Assembly: GCA_035293985.1 (NCBI GenBank)
Contig: DATGLS010000052.1
Coordinates: 124,001-188,000 of the forward strand
DNA from: JAVDCA01 sp035293985
GTDB lineage: Bacteria > Pseudomonadota > Alphaproteobacteria > Rhizobiales > Xanthobacteraceae
DNA: 64,000 nucleotides
Reading direction: 5' to 3'
The position numbers and the translations under genes are program-made. Below, piece after piece: positions 26,442 to 36,156 of this stretch (positions are counted from its first letter, which is position 1; every line of letters starts with the position of its first letter). The notes under the pieces are model-generated. The model had not been told where the DNA came from, ran no database searches, and worked only from the letters and a program-made list of their open reading frames with translations.

Positions 26442-28568
26442 CTACCTCTGCCCCACCAGGGCAACCCACTCGTCCTCGCTGAGCACCTTCACCCCGGCCT
26501 CGCGCGCCTTATCGAGCTTCGATCCTGCGCCCGGGCCGGCGACCACGTAATCGGTCTTCTTCGACACCGAGCCGGCGACCTTCGCGCCGAGGCGCTCGGC
26601 CGTCGCCTTGGCCTCGTCACGGGTCATCTTTTCCAGCGAGCCGGTGAACACCACGGTCTTGCCGGCGACTGGCGAATCCTTCGGCTTCTCGGCGTCGCGG
26701 ATCGTCACCTGCTTGGTCAGGCGCTCGACGATGTCGCGGTTGTGCTTCTCGGCGAAGTATTTCGCCAGGCTGTCGATCACCGTGTCGCCGATCTGGTCGA
26801 GCGCGTCCATCTCGGCGCGCGTCTCCGCATCGCCCTTGGCGACCGCGAGACAGGCGTCGTGGAACGCCTGCCAGGTGCCGTAGCCACGCGCGAGCGCGAG
26901 CGCGGTGGTGTCGCCGACGTGGCGGATGCCCAGCGCGTAGATGAAGCGCTCGAGCGAGATGTCGCGTCGCGCCCGGATCGAGCCCAACAGGTTGCCGACC
27001 GAGGTCTCGCCATAGCCCTCCACCTCCTCGAGCTTGATCTTGGCGTTGCGTGCCTCGAGCGTGAAGATGTCGGCGGGCTCCTTCACCCACCCGCGATCGA
27101 AGAACATCTCGATCTGCTTGTCCCCGAGCCCCTCGATGTCGAAGGCGCGGCGCGAGGCGAAATGCTTGAGGTGCTCGATGCGCTGGAACGGGCACGCGAA
27201 CTCGCCCGAGCAGCGGAAGCGCACCCCCTCCTCGCCGGCCGCGTTGATCTCGCGCACGACCGGCGTATGCAGCGGGCATGGGCACTTGGTGGGAAACGTG
27301 TAGTCCTTCTCGCCGCGCGGCTTCTCGGCGACGACGGCGAGCACCTGCGGGATGACGTCGCCGGCGCGCTGGATCTGCACCGTGTCGCCGACGCGCACGC
27401 CGAGGCGGGCGATCTCGTCGGCGTTGTGCAGGGTCGCGTTCTGCACCACGACCCCGCCGACCGTGACCGGATCGAGCTTGGCGACCGGGGTGAGCGCGCC
27501 GGTGCGGCCGACCTGGATTTCGATGTCCTTGACGATCGTGATCGCCTTCTCGGCCGGAAACTTGTGCGCCACCGCCCACCGCGGCGTGCGCGACACGAAA
27601 CCCAGCCGCTCCTGCCAGTCGAGGCGGTCGACCTTGTAGACGACGCCGTCGATGTCGTAGTCGAGCTCGCCCCGCCGCAGCTCGATCGAATGATGGAAGG
27701 CGATGAGCTCGTCGGCCGAGCGGCAGATCCTTGCGAGCGGGTTGGTCTTGAAGCCGCAGCTCTCCAGCCATTCGATCATGCCGGACTGGGTCGGCGCCGG
27801 CATCGCGCTCATCTCGCCCCAAGCGTACCCGAAGAAACCGAGCGGGCGCGCGGCGGTGATCGAGGGATCCTTCTGGCGCAGCGAGCCCGCCGCCGAGTTG
27901 CGCGGATTGGCGAAGATTTGCCCGCCGGTCTCGGCTTGGCGCTTGTTGAGCGCCAGGAACGCATGCTTGGTCATGTAGACCTCGCCGCGCACCTCGCACA
28001 CGTCGGGCACGTTGCGGCCCTTGAGCCTCTTCGGCACGTCCTCGAGCGTGCGGATATTCGCGGTGACGTCCTCGCCTTCACTGCCGTCGCCGCGGGTCGC
28101 GCCGGTGACGAGCTCGCCACCCTCGTAACGCAGCGACATCGATAGCCCGTCGATCTTGGGCTCGGCCGAAAACACGATCGTCTCCTCGGCGGCGAGGCCC
28201 AGGAAGCGGCGGATGCGTCCGACGAACTCCTGCACGTCCTCGGGGCTGAAGGCATTGTCGAGAGAGAGCATGGGCACGCGATGGCGCACCTTGGCAAAGC
28301 CGCGCGCCGGCGCGGCGCCGACCTTGACCGACAGGCTCTCGGAAGTGCGCAGATCGGGAAAGCGGGCCTCGATGGCGTTGTAGCGCTGGCGCAACGCGTC
28401 GTACTCGGCATCGGAGACGGTCGGCGCGTCGTCCTGGTAGTAGCGCTGGTCGTGCGCCGCGATCTCGCCCTGCAGCCGCGCGTGCTCGGCCTTGGCCTGC
28501 TTCTCGGTCAAGTCCTCGACAGCGGGGGGTTTGGCAACTGGTTTCTTGGGCGTGGAGCGTTTTGGCAT
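26442..28568 (-). CDS. ligA: NAD-dependent DNA ligase LigA
   Basis: A 708-residue bacterial replicative DNA ligase that seals nicks using NAD+. The order is complete: an Ia domain with YYQDDAPTVSDAEYD (about 43-57), the adenylation domain with active-site Lys138 in AEPKIDG, an OB fold, a four-cysteine zinc finger (TKCPCPLH ... FRCSGEFACPF), helix-hairpin-helix repeats, and a C-terminal BRCT domain (from about residue 630, AGKTVVFTGSLEKM). It is slightly longer than E. coli LigA (671). It is downstream of recN on the same strand, consistent with its usual place near the dcw cluster in this order. Confidence 0.97.
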   Translation of the reverse strand: MPKRSTPKKPVAKPPAVEDLTEKQAKAEHARLQGEIAAHDQRYYQDDAPTVSDAEYDALRQRYNAIEARFPDLRTSESLSVKVGAAPARGFAKVRHRVPMLSLDNAFSPEDVQEFVGRIRRFLGLAAEETIVFSAEPKIDGLSMSLRYEGGELVTGATRGDGSEGEDVTANIRTLEDVPKRLKGRNVPDVCEVRGEVYMTKHAFLALNKRQAETGGQIFANPRNSAAGSLRQKDPSITAARPLGFFGYAWGEMSAMPAPTQSGMIEWLESCGFKTNPLARICRSADELIAFHHSIELRRGELDYDIDGVVYKVDRLDWQERLGFVSRTPRWAVAHKFPAEKAITIVKDIEIQVGRTGALTPVAKLDPVTVGGVVVQNATLHNADEIARLGVRVGDTVQIQRAGDVIPQVLAVVAEKPRGEKDYTFPTKCPCPLHTPVVREINAAGEEGVRFRCSGEFACPFQRIEHLKHFASRRAFDIEGLGDKQIEMFFDRGWVKEPADIFTLEARNAKIKLEEVEGYGETSVGNLLGSIRARRDISLERFIYALGIRHVGDTTALALARGYGTWQAFHDACLAVAKGDAETRAEMDALDQIGDTVIDSLAKYFAEKHNRDIVERLTKQVTIRDAEKPKDSPVAGKTVVFTGSLEKMTRDEAKATAERLGAKVAGSVSKKTDYVVAGPGAGSKLDKAREAGVKVLSEDEWVALVGQR

Positions 28569-28585
28569 GTGGTCCGCGATGTAGC

Positions 28586-28662
28586 GTGGGCAAGCGCAGC
28601 TCGCCCACGCGGAAGTTAGGGTGCGCGCGGCACGTGGGCAACGGCGAAGCGCGGTTGCCCAC
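28586..28662. repeat. Pair of GTGGGC hairpins between recN and ligA
   Basis: GTGGGCAAGCGCAGCTCGCC with CCAC forms one hairpin (28586-28608). GTGGGCAACGGCGAAGCGCG with GTTGCCCAC forms the second (28634-28662). Their arms resemble each other, so this looks like a tandem copy of one dispersed palindrome. Confidence 0.65.
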
Positions 28663-28671
28663 CCAACGAAA

Positions 28672-30345
28672 TCACCCCGCCGCGGCCTTGATCAGGCGCT
28701 CGGCGGCGGCGCGGGCCTCGGCGGTGATCTCGGCCCCGGCGAGCATGCGGGCGATCTCCTCGCGCCGGCGGGCCGGCTCCAGCTCGGTCACCCGGGTCGT
28801 GACGCGTTTGCCGTTGGCGGCCGCATCCTTGGTGATGAGGTAATGGTGGTCGGCGCGCGCCGCGACCTGCGGCGCATGGGTCACGGCGAGCGCCTGCACG
28901 CGGCGCCCGAGGCGGGCGAGGCGCACGCCGATCGCGTCCGACACCGCGCCGCCGACGCCCGTGTCGATCTCGTCGAACACGAGCGTCGGCGCCGACCCCT
29001 TGTCGGCGATCACGACCTTGAGCGCGAGCAGGAAACGCGCGAGCTCGCCCCCGGAGGCGACCTTCATCAGCGGCCCGGGCTGCGTGCCCGGATTGGTGCG
29101 CACCCAGAACTCGACGCGGTCGATGCCGTGCGGGCCGCCGCTCGCGGCATCGCTCTCGATCGCGGTCGAGAATTTCGCCCGCTCGAGCTTGAGCGGCTTG
29201 AGCTCGGCGTTGACCGCCTTGTCGAGCATCTCGGCGACGCGGGCGCGCCGCCCCGACAGCGCGGCCGCCGCCTGCGCATAGGCCTGCCCGGCCTCGGCCG
29301 CGGCTTTTTCCAGCACCGCGAGCCGCGCCGCACCCGCATCGATCAGCGCGAGATCGGCGGCATAACGGGTCGCCAGCGCGGCGAGGTTGTCGACCGCGGC
29401 ATTGTACTTGCGCCCGGCCGCGCGCAGGGCGAACAGCCGCTCCTCGATGCGCTCGAGCACGCGCGGATCCTGGTCGGCGGCGGCGAGCGCCGCCTCGAGG
29501 TGCCCGCGCGCCTCCTCGAGCGCGGTCAGCGCAGTGTCGATGGCCTTGACGGCGGGGGCGATCAGCCCGGGCGCCTGCGCCTGCCGCCGCTCCAGCCGGC
29601 GCACCGCGGCGGCGAGCATCGGTGCCGGCGAGTTGTTGCCGGCGACCGCTTGATGGGCGTCGCGCAAGTCCTCGGCCGCCTTCTCGGCCTGCATCATCTC
29701 GGCGCGTCGCTGCGCCAGCATGGTCTCCTCGCCGGCCTGCGGCGCGAGCGCGGTCAGCTCCTCGACCGCATGGCGCAGCCATTCGGCCTCGCGCGCCGCG
29801 CGCTCGACCTGGGCGCGATGCTCCGCGACCGCGTTTTCGGCGTCGCGCCGAGCCGTCCACGCGGCGGCGACCTCGGCGACGAGCGCATCGAGGCCGCCAT
29901 AGGCGTCGAGCAGGCGGCGGTGCGTTGCGGCATCGACCAGGGCGCGGTCGTCATGCTGGCCGTGGATCTCGACCAGCGCGGCGCCGAGGCTTTTGAGCAC
30001 CTGCACGCCGACCGGCTGGTCGTTGATGAAGGCGCGCGTGCGGCCGTCGGCGAGCTGCACCCGGCGCAGGATCAGCTCGTCCTCGTGCGCGATATCATTC
30101 GCCGCGAGCACGGCGCGCGCCGGGTGATCGGCCCCGACGTCGAACGACGCCGTCACCTGGCCCTGCTCGGCGCCCCGGCGCACGAGCGAAGCGTCGCCGC
30201 GCGCGCCGAGCGCGAGCGCGAAGGCATCGAGCAGGATCGACTTGCCGGCCCCGGTCTCGCCGGTGAGCACCGCGAGGCCGGCGGCAAAATCGATGTCGAG
30301 CCGATCGATCAGGACGATGTCGCGGATCGAGAGACGGGTCAGCAT
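28672..30345 (-). CDS. recN: DNA repair protein RecN
   Basis: A 557-residue SMC-like ATPase for double-strand-break repair, close to the usual length of about 553. The Walker A motif GETGAGKS is at residues 29-36 after the typical MLTRLSIRDIVLIDRLDIDF. A long Ala/Glu/Arg-rich coiled coil spans about 155-365. The C-terminal half carries the signature region SGGELARFLLALK and Walker B PTLVFDEIDTGVGG. It is flanked by bamD upstream and ligA downstream on the same strand. Confidence 0.97.
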   Translation of the reverse strand: MLTRLSIRDIVLIDRLDIDFAAGLAVLTGETGAGKSILLDAFALALGARGDASLVRRGAEQGQVTASFDVGADHPARAVLAANDIAHEDELILRRVQLADGRTRAFINDQPVGVQVLKSLGAALVEIHGQHDDRALVDAATHRRLLDAYGGLDALVAEVAAAWTARRDAENAVAEHRAQVERAAREAEWLRHAVEELTALAPQAGEETMLAQRRAEMMQAEKAAEDLRDAHQAVAGNNSPAPMLAAAVRRLERRQAQAPGLIAPAVKAIDTALTALEEARGHLEAALAAADQDPRVLERIEERLFALRAAGRKYNAAVDNLAALATRYAADLALIDAGAARLAVLEKAAAEAGQAYAQAAAALSGRRARVAEMLDKAVNAELKPLKLERAKFSTAIESDAASGGPHGIDRVEFWVRTNPGTQPGPLMKVASGGELARFLLALKVVIADKGSAPTLVFDEIDTGVGGAVSDAIGVRLARLGRRVQALAVTHAPQVAARADHHYLITKDAAANGKRVTTRVTELEPARRREEIARMLAGAEITAEARAAAERLIKAAAG

Positions 30346-30460
30346 GGGGATGCCCGCTTGCGCAAATCAGGCGGCGAAGCTTAGGAGATTCGGCGCTCCG
30401 CGTCTTGCCCCCGCTCGTCATCTCCGCGGACGCAAACCGAATTCGGCGACGACGAGCTTC

Positions 30461-31369
30461 CTAGCCGTCGGTCTTGGAAAACGACATCAGGGAGCCGACC
30501 CCGAGCTTCTTGAAGGCCTTGCTCATCCACGAGCCTTCGTCTTCCTTCGGCTCGACGCCGCCGGATTTCACCAGCCTGTAGGCGTCCTTGTACCAAGGAC
30601 TGTCCGGGAAGTTGTGCCCGAGCACCGCCGCCGCGGTCTGCGCCTCCATGGTGATGCCGAGCGCCATGTAGCATTCGGTCAGGCGCTCCAGCGCCTCCTC
30701 GACGTGGCGGGTGCGCTGATATTGCGTCACCACCACCTTGAAGCGGTTGATCGCGCCGATGAAGTCCTGCTTCTTCATGTACCAGCGGCCGATGTCCATC
30801 TCCTTGGCGGCGAGCTGGTCACGTCCGACCTCGATTTTCTTGCGCGCGCTCTCGGCGTATTCCGTATTCGGGAACTTATGCGTGACCTCCTCGAGCGCCG
30901 CGATCGCCCGCTCGGTGCGCTGCTGGTCGCGCGAGACGTCGGGGATCTGGTCGAAATAGGAGGCGCCGATCAGGTATTGCGCGTAGGCCGCGTCAGGACT
31001 GCCGGGATGCAGCGTGATGTAGCGCTTGGCCGCGTTGATCGATTCCTCGTACTGGCCGGCCGAATAATAGGCGTAGGCCGACATGATCAGTGATTTGCGC
31101 GCCCATTCCGAGTACGGATGCTGACGATCGACCTCCTCGAACTTCTTGGCCGACGCTTTGTAATCCTGCTTCTCGTTCATCAAATAGAGGCCTTCATTAT
31201 AAAGGCGGTCGGCCGGCTCGTCGGGCAGGATCGGGTCCTTGTCGCCGAAGAAGCTGTTCCACATGCTGCATCCGCCGAGCAGCGTCAGCAGCGGCAGCAG
31301 CAGCAGCAGGCGGCTCAAAATACCGCGCTCGCCGCGACGAGCCGTCGTGGTGGAAGAACTAAGCCCCAT
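30461..31369 (-). CDS. bamD: Outer membrane assembly lipoprotein BamD
   Basis: A 302-residue lipoprotein of the beta-barrel assembly machine. The leader (SRLLLLLPLLTLLGGC) ends in a lipobox with Cys34 as the lipidated residue. It is followed by five TPR-like repeats: PADRLYNEGLYLMNEKQDYK, AYAYYSAGQYEESI and similar. The ATG at 31369 gives a normal leader, whereas the frame's upstream opening at 31489 would bury it. It lies between lpxC and recN, the usual alphaproteobacterial arrangement (often annotated comL/yfiO). Confidence 0.95.
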   Translation of the reverse strand: MGLSSSTTTARRGERGILSRLLLLLPLLTLLGGCSMWNSFFGDKDPILPDEPADRLYNEGLYLMNEKQDYKASAKKFEEVDRQHPYSEWARKSLIMSAYAYYSAGQYEESINAAKRYITLHPGSPDAAYAQYLIGASYFDQIPDVSRDQQRTERAIAALEEVTHKFPNTEYAESARKKIEVGRDQLAAKEMDIGRWYMKKQDFIGAINRFKVVVTQYQRTRHVEEALERLTECYMALGITMEAQTAAAVLGHNFPDSPWYKDAYRLVKSGGVEPKEDEGSWMSKAFKKLGVGSLMSFSKTDG

Positions 31370-31541
31370 TGGCGCCAACAGACCCCCGTGACATGCTCGA
31401 ACTTTCCCGGTCACCCGGGTAGCAGGCCGTGCCCATCCCCCGGGCGGACCTGAGAAAACCGCAGTCAGCGCAAGCGTATATGCCGACAATCGGCCTGGAA
31501 TGTGGCGGAAGGTCTATCGTCCCCAGCCGCTAGGGGCAGAG

Positions 31542-32495
31542 TTAGGGCGCGTCCGGCGCGGCCGCCAGCTCGGCGTGATTGCCCACTTGGCTCACAGCAT
31601 GGCCGCGCTGCCGGCGCGGCGTTGCGGCCTCGACCAGGCGCCAGGCGCTCCGGTCGGCCATGAGGGCGGATACCACGGCGTGGTTGAGCTTGTGGCCCCC
31701 ACGCACCGAGCGATAGGCGCCGAGCAGCGGCGCGCCGGCGAGAGCCAAGTCGCCGATCGCATCGAGTGCCTTGTGGCGCACGAACTCGTCGGCAAAGCGC
31801 AGGCCGTCCTGGTTGAGGATGCGGTTGTCGGTCACCACCAGCGTATTGTCGAAGGTCGCGCCGAGCGCATAGCCCGCGCCCCACAGCTTCGCGACATCGC
31901 GCATGAAGCCGAAGGTACGCGCGCGGGCGATCTCGCGGCGGAAGCTCGCCGGGTCGAGGTCGAGCGCCAGCGCCTGATGGCCGATCAGCGGATTGTCGAA
32001 GTCGATCTCGACCTCGAGGCGGAAGCCGCGCGCATACGGCCGCAGCTCGCCGATCGAGGAATCGCGCACCACGCGGACGGGCTTGAGCACCTCGATCAAG
32101 CGGCGCGGCGCCGACACGGTGACGATCCCGGCCTGGTCGATCGCGGCGACGAAGGGCTCGGCGCTGCCATCCATGATCGGGACTTCCGGACCATCGATCT
32201 CGACCACCGCGTTGTCGACGCCGAGGCCGGCAAGCGCCGCCAGCACATGCTCGGCTGTCGAGCACAGCGGCCCGCGGTGGTCGCCCAGCACGGTGGCAAA
32301 CTCAGTTGCGGTCACGGCGCGCACATCGGCACGGATCTCGCAGTCGGGGCGGCCATCGAGGCCAGTGCGCAGGAAAACGATGCCGGTGTCGCCGTCAGCG
32401 GGATGCAGCGTGAGGGTCGCAGGCAAGCCCGAATGGACACCGATGCCAGCGACCGATGCATCGACGCGCAATGTCGTCTGCTTGCCGACTTTCAT
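31542..32495 (-). CDS. lpxC: UDP-3-O-acyl-N-acetylglucosamine deacetylase LpxC
   Basis: A 317-residue zinc deacetylase for the first committed step of lipid A synthesis. It begins KQTTLRVDASVAGIGVHSG, the normal family N-terminus, which fixes the ATG at 32495 rather than the open frame further upstream. The zinc ligands are visible as His83 (STAEHVLAAL), His241 and Asp245 (RHKALDAIGD); the catalytic His is in GGHKLNHA (about 268). The last ~20 residues are a basic/Ala-rich extension. Its own promoter is likely, because a strong terminator separates it from ftsZ. Confidence 0.96.
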   Translation of the reverse strand: MKVGKQTTLRVDASVAGIGVHSGLPATLTLHPADGDTGIVFLRTGLDGRPDCEIRADVRAVTATEFATVLGDHRGPLCSTAEHVLAALAGLGVDNAVVEIDGPEVPIMDGSAEPFVAAIDQAGIVTVSAPRRLIEVLKPVRVVRDSSIGELRPYARGFRLEVEIDFDNPLIGHQALALDLDPASFRREIARARTFGFMRDVAKLWGAGYALGATFDNTLVVTDNRILNQDGLRFADEFVRHKALDAIGDLALAGAPLLGAYRSVRGGHKLNHAVVSALMADRSAWRLVEAATPRRQRGHAVSQVGNHAELAAAPDAP

Positions 32496-32930
32496 GCCAC
32501 CGTCCCACTCGAAATTGCCGCCGCTCGGAATGCGGCACGCAACATACCCCCGAGGGCCGTCGGCGGGTCGCCTTTTCGCCACGAATTGCGGAAAACGAGC
32601 CGTGACCGGCATCGGATTCCCCCCGCAATTCCCCCGACCGAAAACCCCTTGTTGGAAAAGAACCTTAGACAGATGGGCCAGAGTCGCCAACTCACGCTTT
32701 TTTACCGACTGTTACCTTTAATTGTCCCGTTTTGACCCAGTTTCCGCCCTTTTTCTGACCCGTTCCCGGCCGGTTCCGGGAATGATAACCAGGCACCAGA
32801 GCGTCACAATCCCGCCCGTTACGCTGATGGGCGCCTCAATCGGCGTTCGACCCATCAACATATTCAATCGAAATCATAAGCTTAAGGCTGTTCCACGCTT
32901 CGTCCCCCGACCGCAGGGAGGCGAAACGAA
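32496..32930. other. Intergenic region upstream of lpxC
   Basis: 435 bases without a gene. The part around 32690-32720 is AT-rich with a run of T (CGCTTTTTTACCG), as is 32860-32885. I could not pick a convincing -35/-10 pair by eye. The lpxC promoter is probably here on the minus strand. Confidence 0.4.
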
Positions 32931-32962
32931 TGCGGGCCCTGGCCGGGTGGCCAGGGCCCGCA
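32931..32962 (-). terminator. Strong hairpin terminator after ftsZ
   Basis: TGCGGGCCCTGGCC pairs perfectly with GGCCAGGGCCCGCA across a GGGT loop, a 14-bp stem. It starts 19 bases after the ftsZ stop codon. The T-tract on the minus strand is weak (TTCGTTTC). Confidence 0.8.
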
Positions 32963-32981
32963 CTTTACATTAAGTTCCCAC

Positions 32982-34739
32982 TTAGTTCGCCTGGCGCCGG
33001 AGGAAAGCGGGGATCTCGAGTTGATCGTCCTCGCTCGCATGATGCGAGTTTTGCACAGCCGGCAACGGGCGGCCGTGCTGGTCCAGGCCCTGCGGTGAAC
33101 GCCTCGCATATTCCGATACCGGATCGACTCGCCCCTCCGTCGGCCGCGGCGGAATCGGGCGGGGAATCGGCCGCTCCGGCAGCGGCGGCATCTGCGCCCG
33201 CACCGGCGGCCGCTCGGCCGGCGGCTCGTGCGGCTCCTCGCGCCGGCCGAGGCCGACGGCCGCCAGCCGCGCGAGCAGCGAACGCGGCTTCTCGGCCTCC
33301 ACCTCGGGCGGCGCCTCCGATTGCTGGCTGGCGCGCATCTGGTTCTGCGCATGCGGCGGGAACTCGTCGATCCGTGGCATGCGCGGGCCGCGTGTCTGCG
33401 TCGGCTCGGGCCGCGGCGGGATGAACACCTTCGGCATCGGCGGCTCGACCGGCGGTGGCGCGGGCTGCGCCGGCGCCGGCTCGAGCAGGGTCGGCATCGG
33501 CGCCATCGGCTTGATCGTCACCCCCTCGAGGGCCGCCGCGACCGCGGCGGTCGCGGTGCTTTCCGCAACCGTCGGCGCGGGCGGCGCCTGCTGGGTCAGC
33601 GCTGGCGCCGGCGCGGCTGCCACCGCGGCCGGCCGCGGTGCGTCGGCGCGCTGCATGCGCTCCTGCATGCGCTGGGTGTCGGCGCGCAGGCGCTGGGTCA
33701 GCTCGGCGATCCGGGACTCGTGGTTGACCACCGCGGCCTTCTGCTGCGCCTCGGTGAACTGGCGAACGCCCGCGACCTCGTCGACGCCGGTCGCCACCAC
33801 CGACACGCGGATGACCCCTTCCAGGCTCTCGTCGAAAGTCGCGCCGACGATGATGTTCGCCTCGACGTCGACCTCCTCGCGGATGCGGGTCGCCGCCTCG
33901 TCGACCTCGTAGAGGGTCAGGTCCTTGCCGCCCGTGATCGAGATCAGCAGGCCGCGCGCGCCCCGCATCGATACGTCGTCGATCAGCGGATTGGAGATCG
34001 CGGCCTCGGCGGCGCGCAAGGCGCGCTTCTCGCCATTCGCCTCGCCGGTGCCCATCATCGCCTTGCCCATGTCGCGCATGACGGTGCGCACGTCGGCGAA
34101 GTCGAGGTTGATCAGGCCTTCTTTGACCATCAGGTCCGTGATGCAGGCGACGCCCGAGTAGAGCACCTGGTCGGCGAGCGCGAAGGCGGCCGCGAACGTG
34201 GTCTTCTCGTTCGCCACCCGAAACAGGTTCTGGTTCGGGATGATGATGAGAGTGTCGACCACCTTCTGCAGCTCGGTGATGCCGGCCTCGGCGGACTGCA
34301 TCCGCTTGACGCCTTCGAAGTGGAACGGCTTCGTTACCACGCCGACCGTGAGGATGCCGAGCTCGCGCGCCACCTTGGCGACGACCGGGGTCGCGCCGGT
34401 GCCGGTCCCGCCGCCCATGCCGGCGGTGACGAACACCATGTGGGCGCCGGTGAGGTGGTCGCGGATCTCGTCGATCACCTCCTCGGCGGCCGCGCGCCCG
34501 ACATCGGCCTGGGCGCCGGCGCCGAGCCCCTGGGTGACATCGACGCCCATCTGGATAATGCGCTCGGCCTTGGAGAGCGTGAGGGCCTGCGCGTCGGTGT
34601 TGGCGACCACGAAGTCCACGCCTTGGAGGCCCGCCGCGATCATGTTGTTGACCGCGTTGCCGCCCGCCCCGCCGACGCCGAACACCGTGATCCGCGGCTT
34701 GAGTTCCCGGATGTCGGGTATTTTCAGGTTGATGCTCAT
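32982..34739 (-). CDS. ftsZ: Cell division GTPase FtsZ
   Basis: A 585-residue tubulin homologue that forms the Z-ring. The GTP-binding motif GGGTGTG is at residues 109-115, after the start MSINLKIPDIRELKPRITVF. The T7 synergy-loop region VNLDFADVRTVM type segment is present (LINLDFADVRTVMRDMG). The globular core ends near 320 and is followed by a Pro/Ala/Glu-rich linker of about 230 residues, unusually long compared with E. coli but normal for Rhizobiales. The conserved C-terminal peptide is LEIPAFLRRQAN. The ATG at 34739 is preceded by GCAAGAGGCAGCC; the 34772 start would add 11 residues. Confidence 0.98.
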   Translation of the reverse strand: MSINLKIPDIRELKPRITVFGVGGAGGNAVNNMIAAGLQGVDFVVANTDAQALTLSKAERIIQMGVDVTQGLGAGAQADVGRAAAEEVIDEIRDHLTGAHMVFVTAGMGGGTGTGATPVVAKVARELGILTVGVVTKPFHFEGVKRMQSAEAGITELQKVVDTLIIIPNQNLFRVANEKTTFAAAFALADQVLYSGVACITDLMVKEGLINLDFADVRTVMRDMGKAMMGTGEANGEKRALRAAEAAISNPLIDDVSMRGARGLLISITGGKDLTLYEVDEAATRIREEVDVEANIIVGATFDESLEGVIRVSVVATGVDEVAGVRQFTEAQQKAAVVNHESRIAELTQRLRADTQRMQERMQRADAPRPAAVAAAPAPALTQQAPPAPTVAESTATAAVAAALEGVTIKPMAPMPTLLEPAPAQPAPPPVEPPMPKVFIPPRPEPTQTRGPRMPRIDEFPPHAQNQMRASQQSEAPPEVEAEKPRSLLARLAAVGLGRREEPHEPPAERPPVRAQMPPLPERPIPRPIPPRPTEGRVDPVSEYARRSPQGLDQHGRPLPAVQNSHHASEDDQLEIPAFLRRQAN

Positions 34740-34833
34740 GGCTGCCTCTTGCTTGCGCGGGCTTTGGCCCACGGGTCGTGCCGGTCCGCCCCCGGCCGAT
34801 GGTTCGAATGCGTGGAAGCTGTTCTTCGGATCA

Positions 34834-36156
34834 TCAGAAGCTCTCGCGAAGCCATCGTCCGACCCGGGCGATGTAACCGCCGGTCCCCGTCATGAGATGC
34901 CGCGTTTTCCGCGGTTCGAAGTGTTCGAGATGTGCCGCCTGCGGATAGACCAGGAGGCCGGCGGCGGCCGCGAAGGCCGCGCCCTTGGCGTCCTCGGGCA
35001 GGCCGCTGATGCCGAGCGGCCGGCCGATCCGCACCGGGCGGGCGAGGATGCGGGCGGCGAGCTCGGACAGGCCGATGAGCTGGCTCGCGCCGCCGGTGAG
35101 CACGACGCGCGAGCGTGGCTCGGCCGCGAACGGCGAGCTCGCGAGCCGGTCGCGCACCATTTCGAGGATTTCCTCGACCCGTGGCTTGATGATTCGCGTG
35201 AGGCTCGCCCGTGACACGAACTGAGGCGGATCGCGCTCATCGACGCCGACGGTCGGCACCGTGATCATGTCGCGTTCGTCCAGACCACCCGCCAGCACAC
35301 TGCCATAAAGCGTCTTGATTCGCTCGGCGTCGTAAATGCTGGTCGAGAGCCCACGCGCGAGATCCATGGTGACATGGAAGCCGCCCAGCGCGAACCCGTC
35401 CGCATGGATGAAGCGGCCAGACGAGAAGACCGCCATCGTGGTGGTGCCGGCGCCCATGTCGATCACGGCCGAGCCATGGTCGGCCTCGTCGTCGGCCAGC
35501 ACCGCGAGGCCAGCCGCATAGGGGCTCGCCGCCATCGCCTCGACGGCGAGGTGCGAGCGCTCGACGGTCAGCATCAGGTTGCGCACCGCAGCGGCGTCGA
35601 CGGTCACCACGTGCATGTCCACGCCGAACCGGCGCGCCAGCATGCCGCGCGGATCGCGCACGCCGCGCGCATCATCGAGCGCAAAGCCGATCGGCAGGGA
35701 ATGCAGCACCACCCGGCCCTGGCGCAGCGAGCGCCGGCTGCCGGCCGCGAGCACGCGGGCGATATCGGAATCCGATACCGTCGGGGCGGCGACGTCGACC
35801 TCGGCGGCGAAGAGCTCGCTGCCGAGCCGTCCCGCCGAGACCGACAGGATCACGGCCTCGATCTGCCGGCGCGCCGAGCGTTCGGCGAGGTCGACCGCGT
35901 GGCGCACCGCCTCCTCGGCCTCGACCAGGTCGACCACGTTGCCGGCCTTCATGCCGCGCGCCCCGGTGTGGGAGAAGCCGATCACTTCCACCGCATGGGT
36001 GCGGCGGCGCAGCACCTCCTGCGGCGCATGCGGGGTGAGCTTGGCGATCAGGCAGGTGATCTTGCTGGTGCCGATGTCGAGCGCGGCGATGAACGCGTTG
36101 CGCTTGGGCGACACCGGCTTCATCTTCGGCGTGAGGCCGTAGTTGAGGGGGTTCAC
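34834..36156 (-). CDS. ftsA: Cell division protein FtsA
   Basis: A 440-residue actin-like ATPase that tethers FtsZ to the membrane. The N-terminal phosphate-binding strand is AALDIGTSKITCLIAKL (about 25-41). Later nucleotide-binding elements include SAVIDMGAGTTTMAVFSSG and VVLTGGASQLIGL. The C-terminal amphipathic helix expected for membrane attachment is represented by GGYIARVGRWLRESF. The ATG overlaps the ftsQ stop by four bases, so translation is coupled. Confidence 0.96.
   Translation of the reverse strand: MNPLNYGLTPKMKPVSPKRNAFIAALDIGTSKITCLIAKLTPHAPQEVLRRRTHAVEVIGFSHTGARGMKAGNVVDLVEAEEAVRHAVDLAERSARRQIEAVILSVSAGRLGSELFAAEVDVAAPTVSDSDIARVLAAGSRRSLRQGRVVLHSLPIGFALDDARGVRDPRGMLARRFGVDMHVVTVDAAAVRNLMLTVERSHLAVEAMAASPYAAGLAVLADDEADHGSAVIDMGAGTTTMAVFSSGRFIHADGFALGGFHVTMDLARGLSTSIYDAERIKTLYGSVLAGGLDERDMITVPTVGVDERDPPQFVSRASLTRIIKPRVEEILEMVRDRLASSPFAAEPRSRVVLTGGASQLIGLSELAARILARPVRIGRPLGISGLPEDAKGAAFAAAAGLLVYPQAAHLEHFEPRKTRHLMTGTGGYIARVGRWLRESF

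Noticed and set aside
25575..28145. A plus-strand open frame of 856 codons
   Set aside because: Antisense to the methyltransferase and ligA. It crosses an intergenic repeat and has no recognisable domain.
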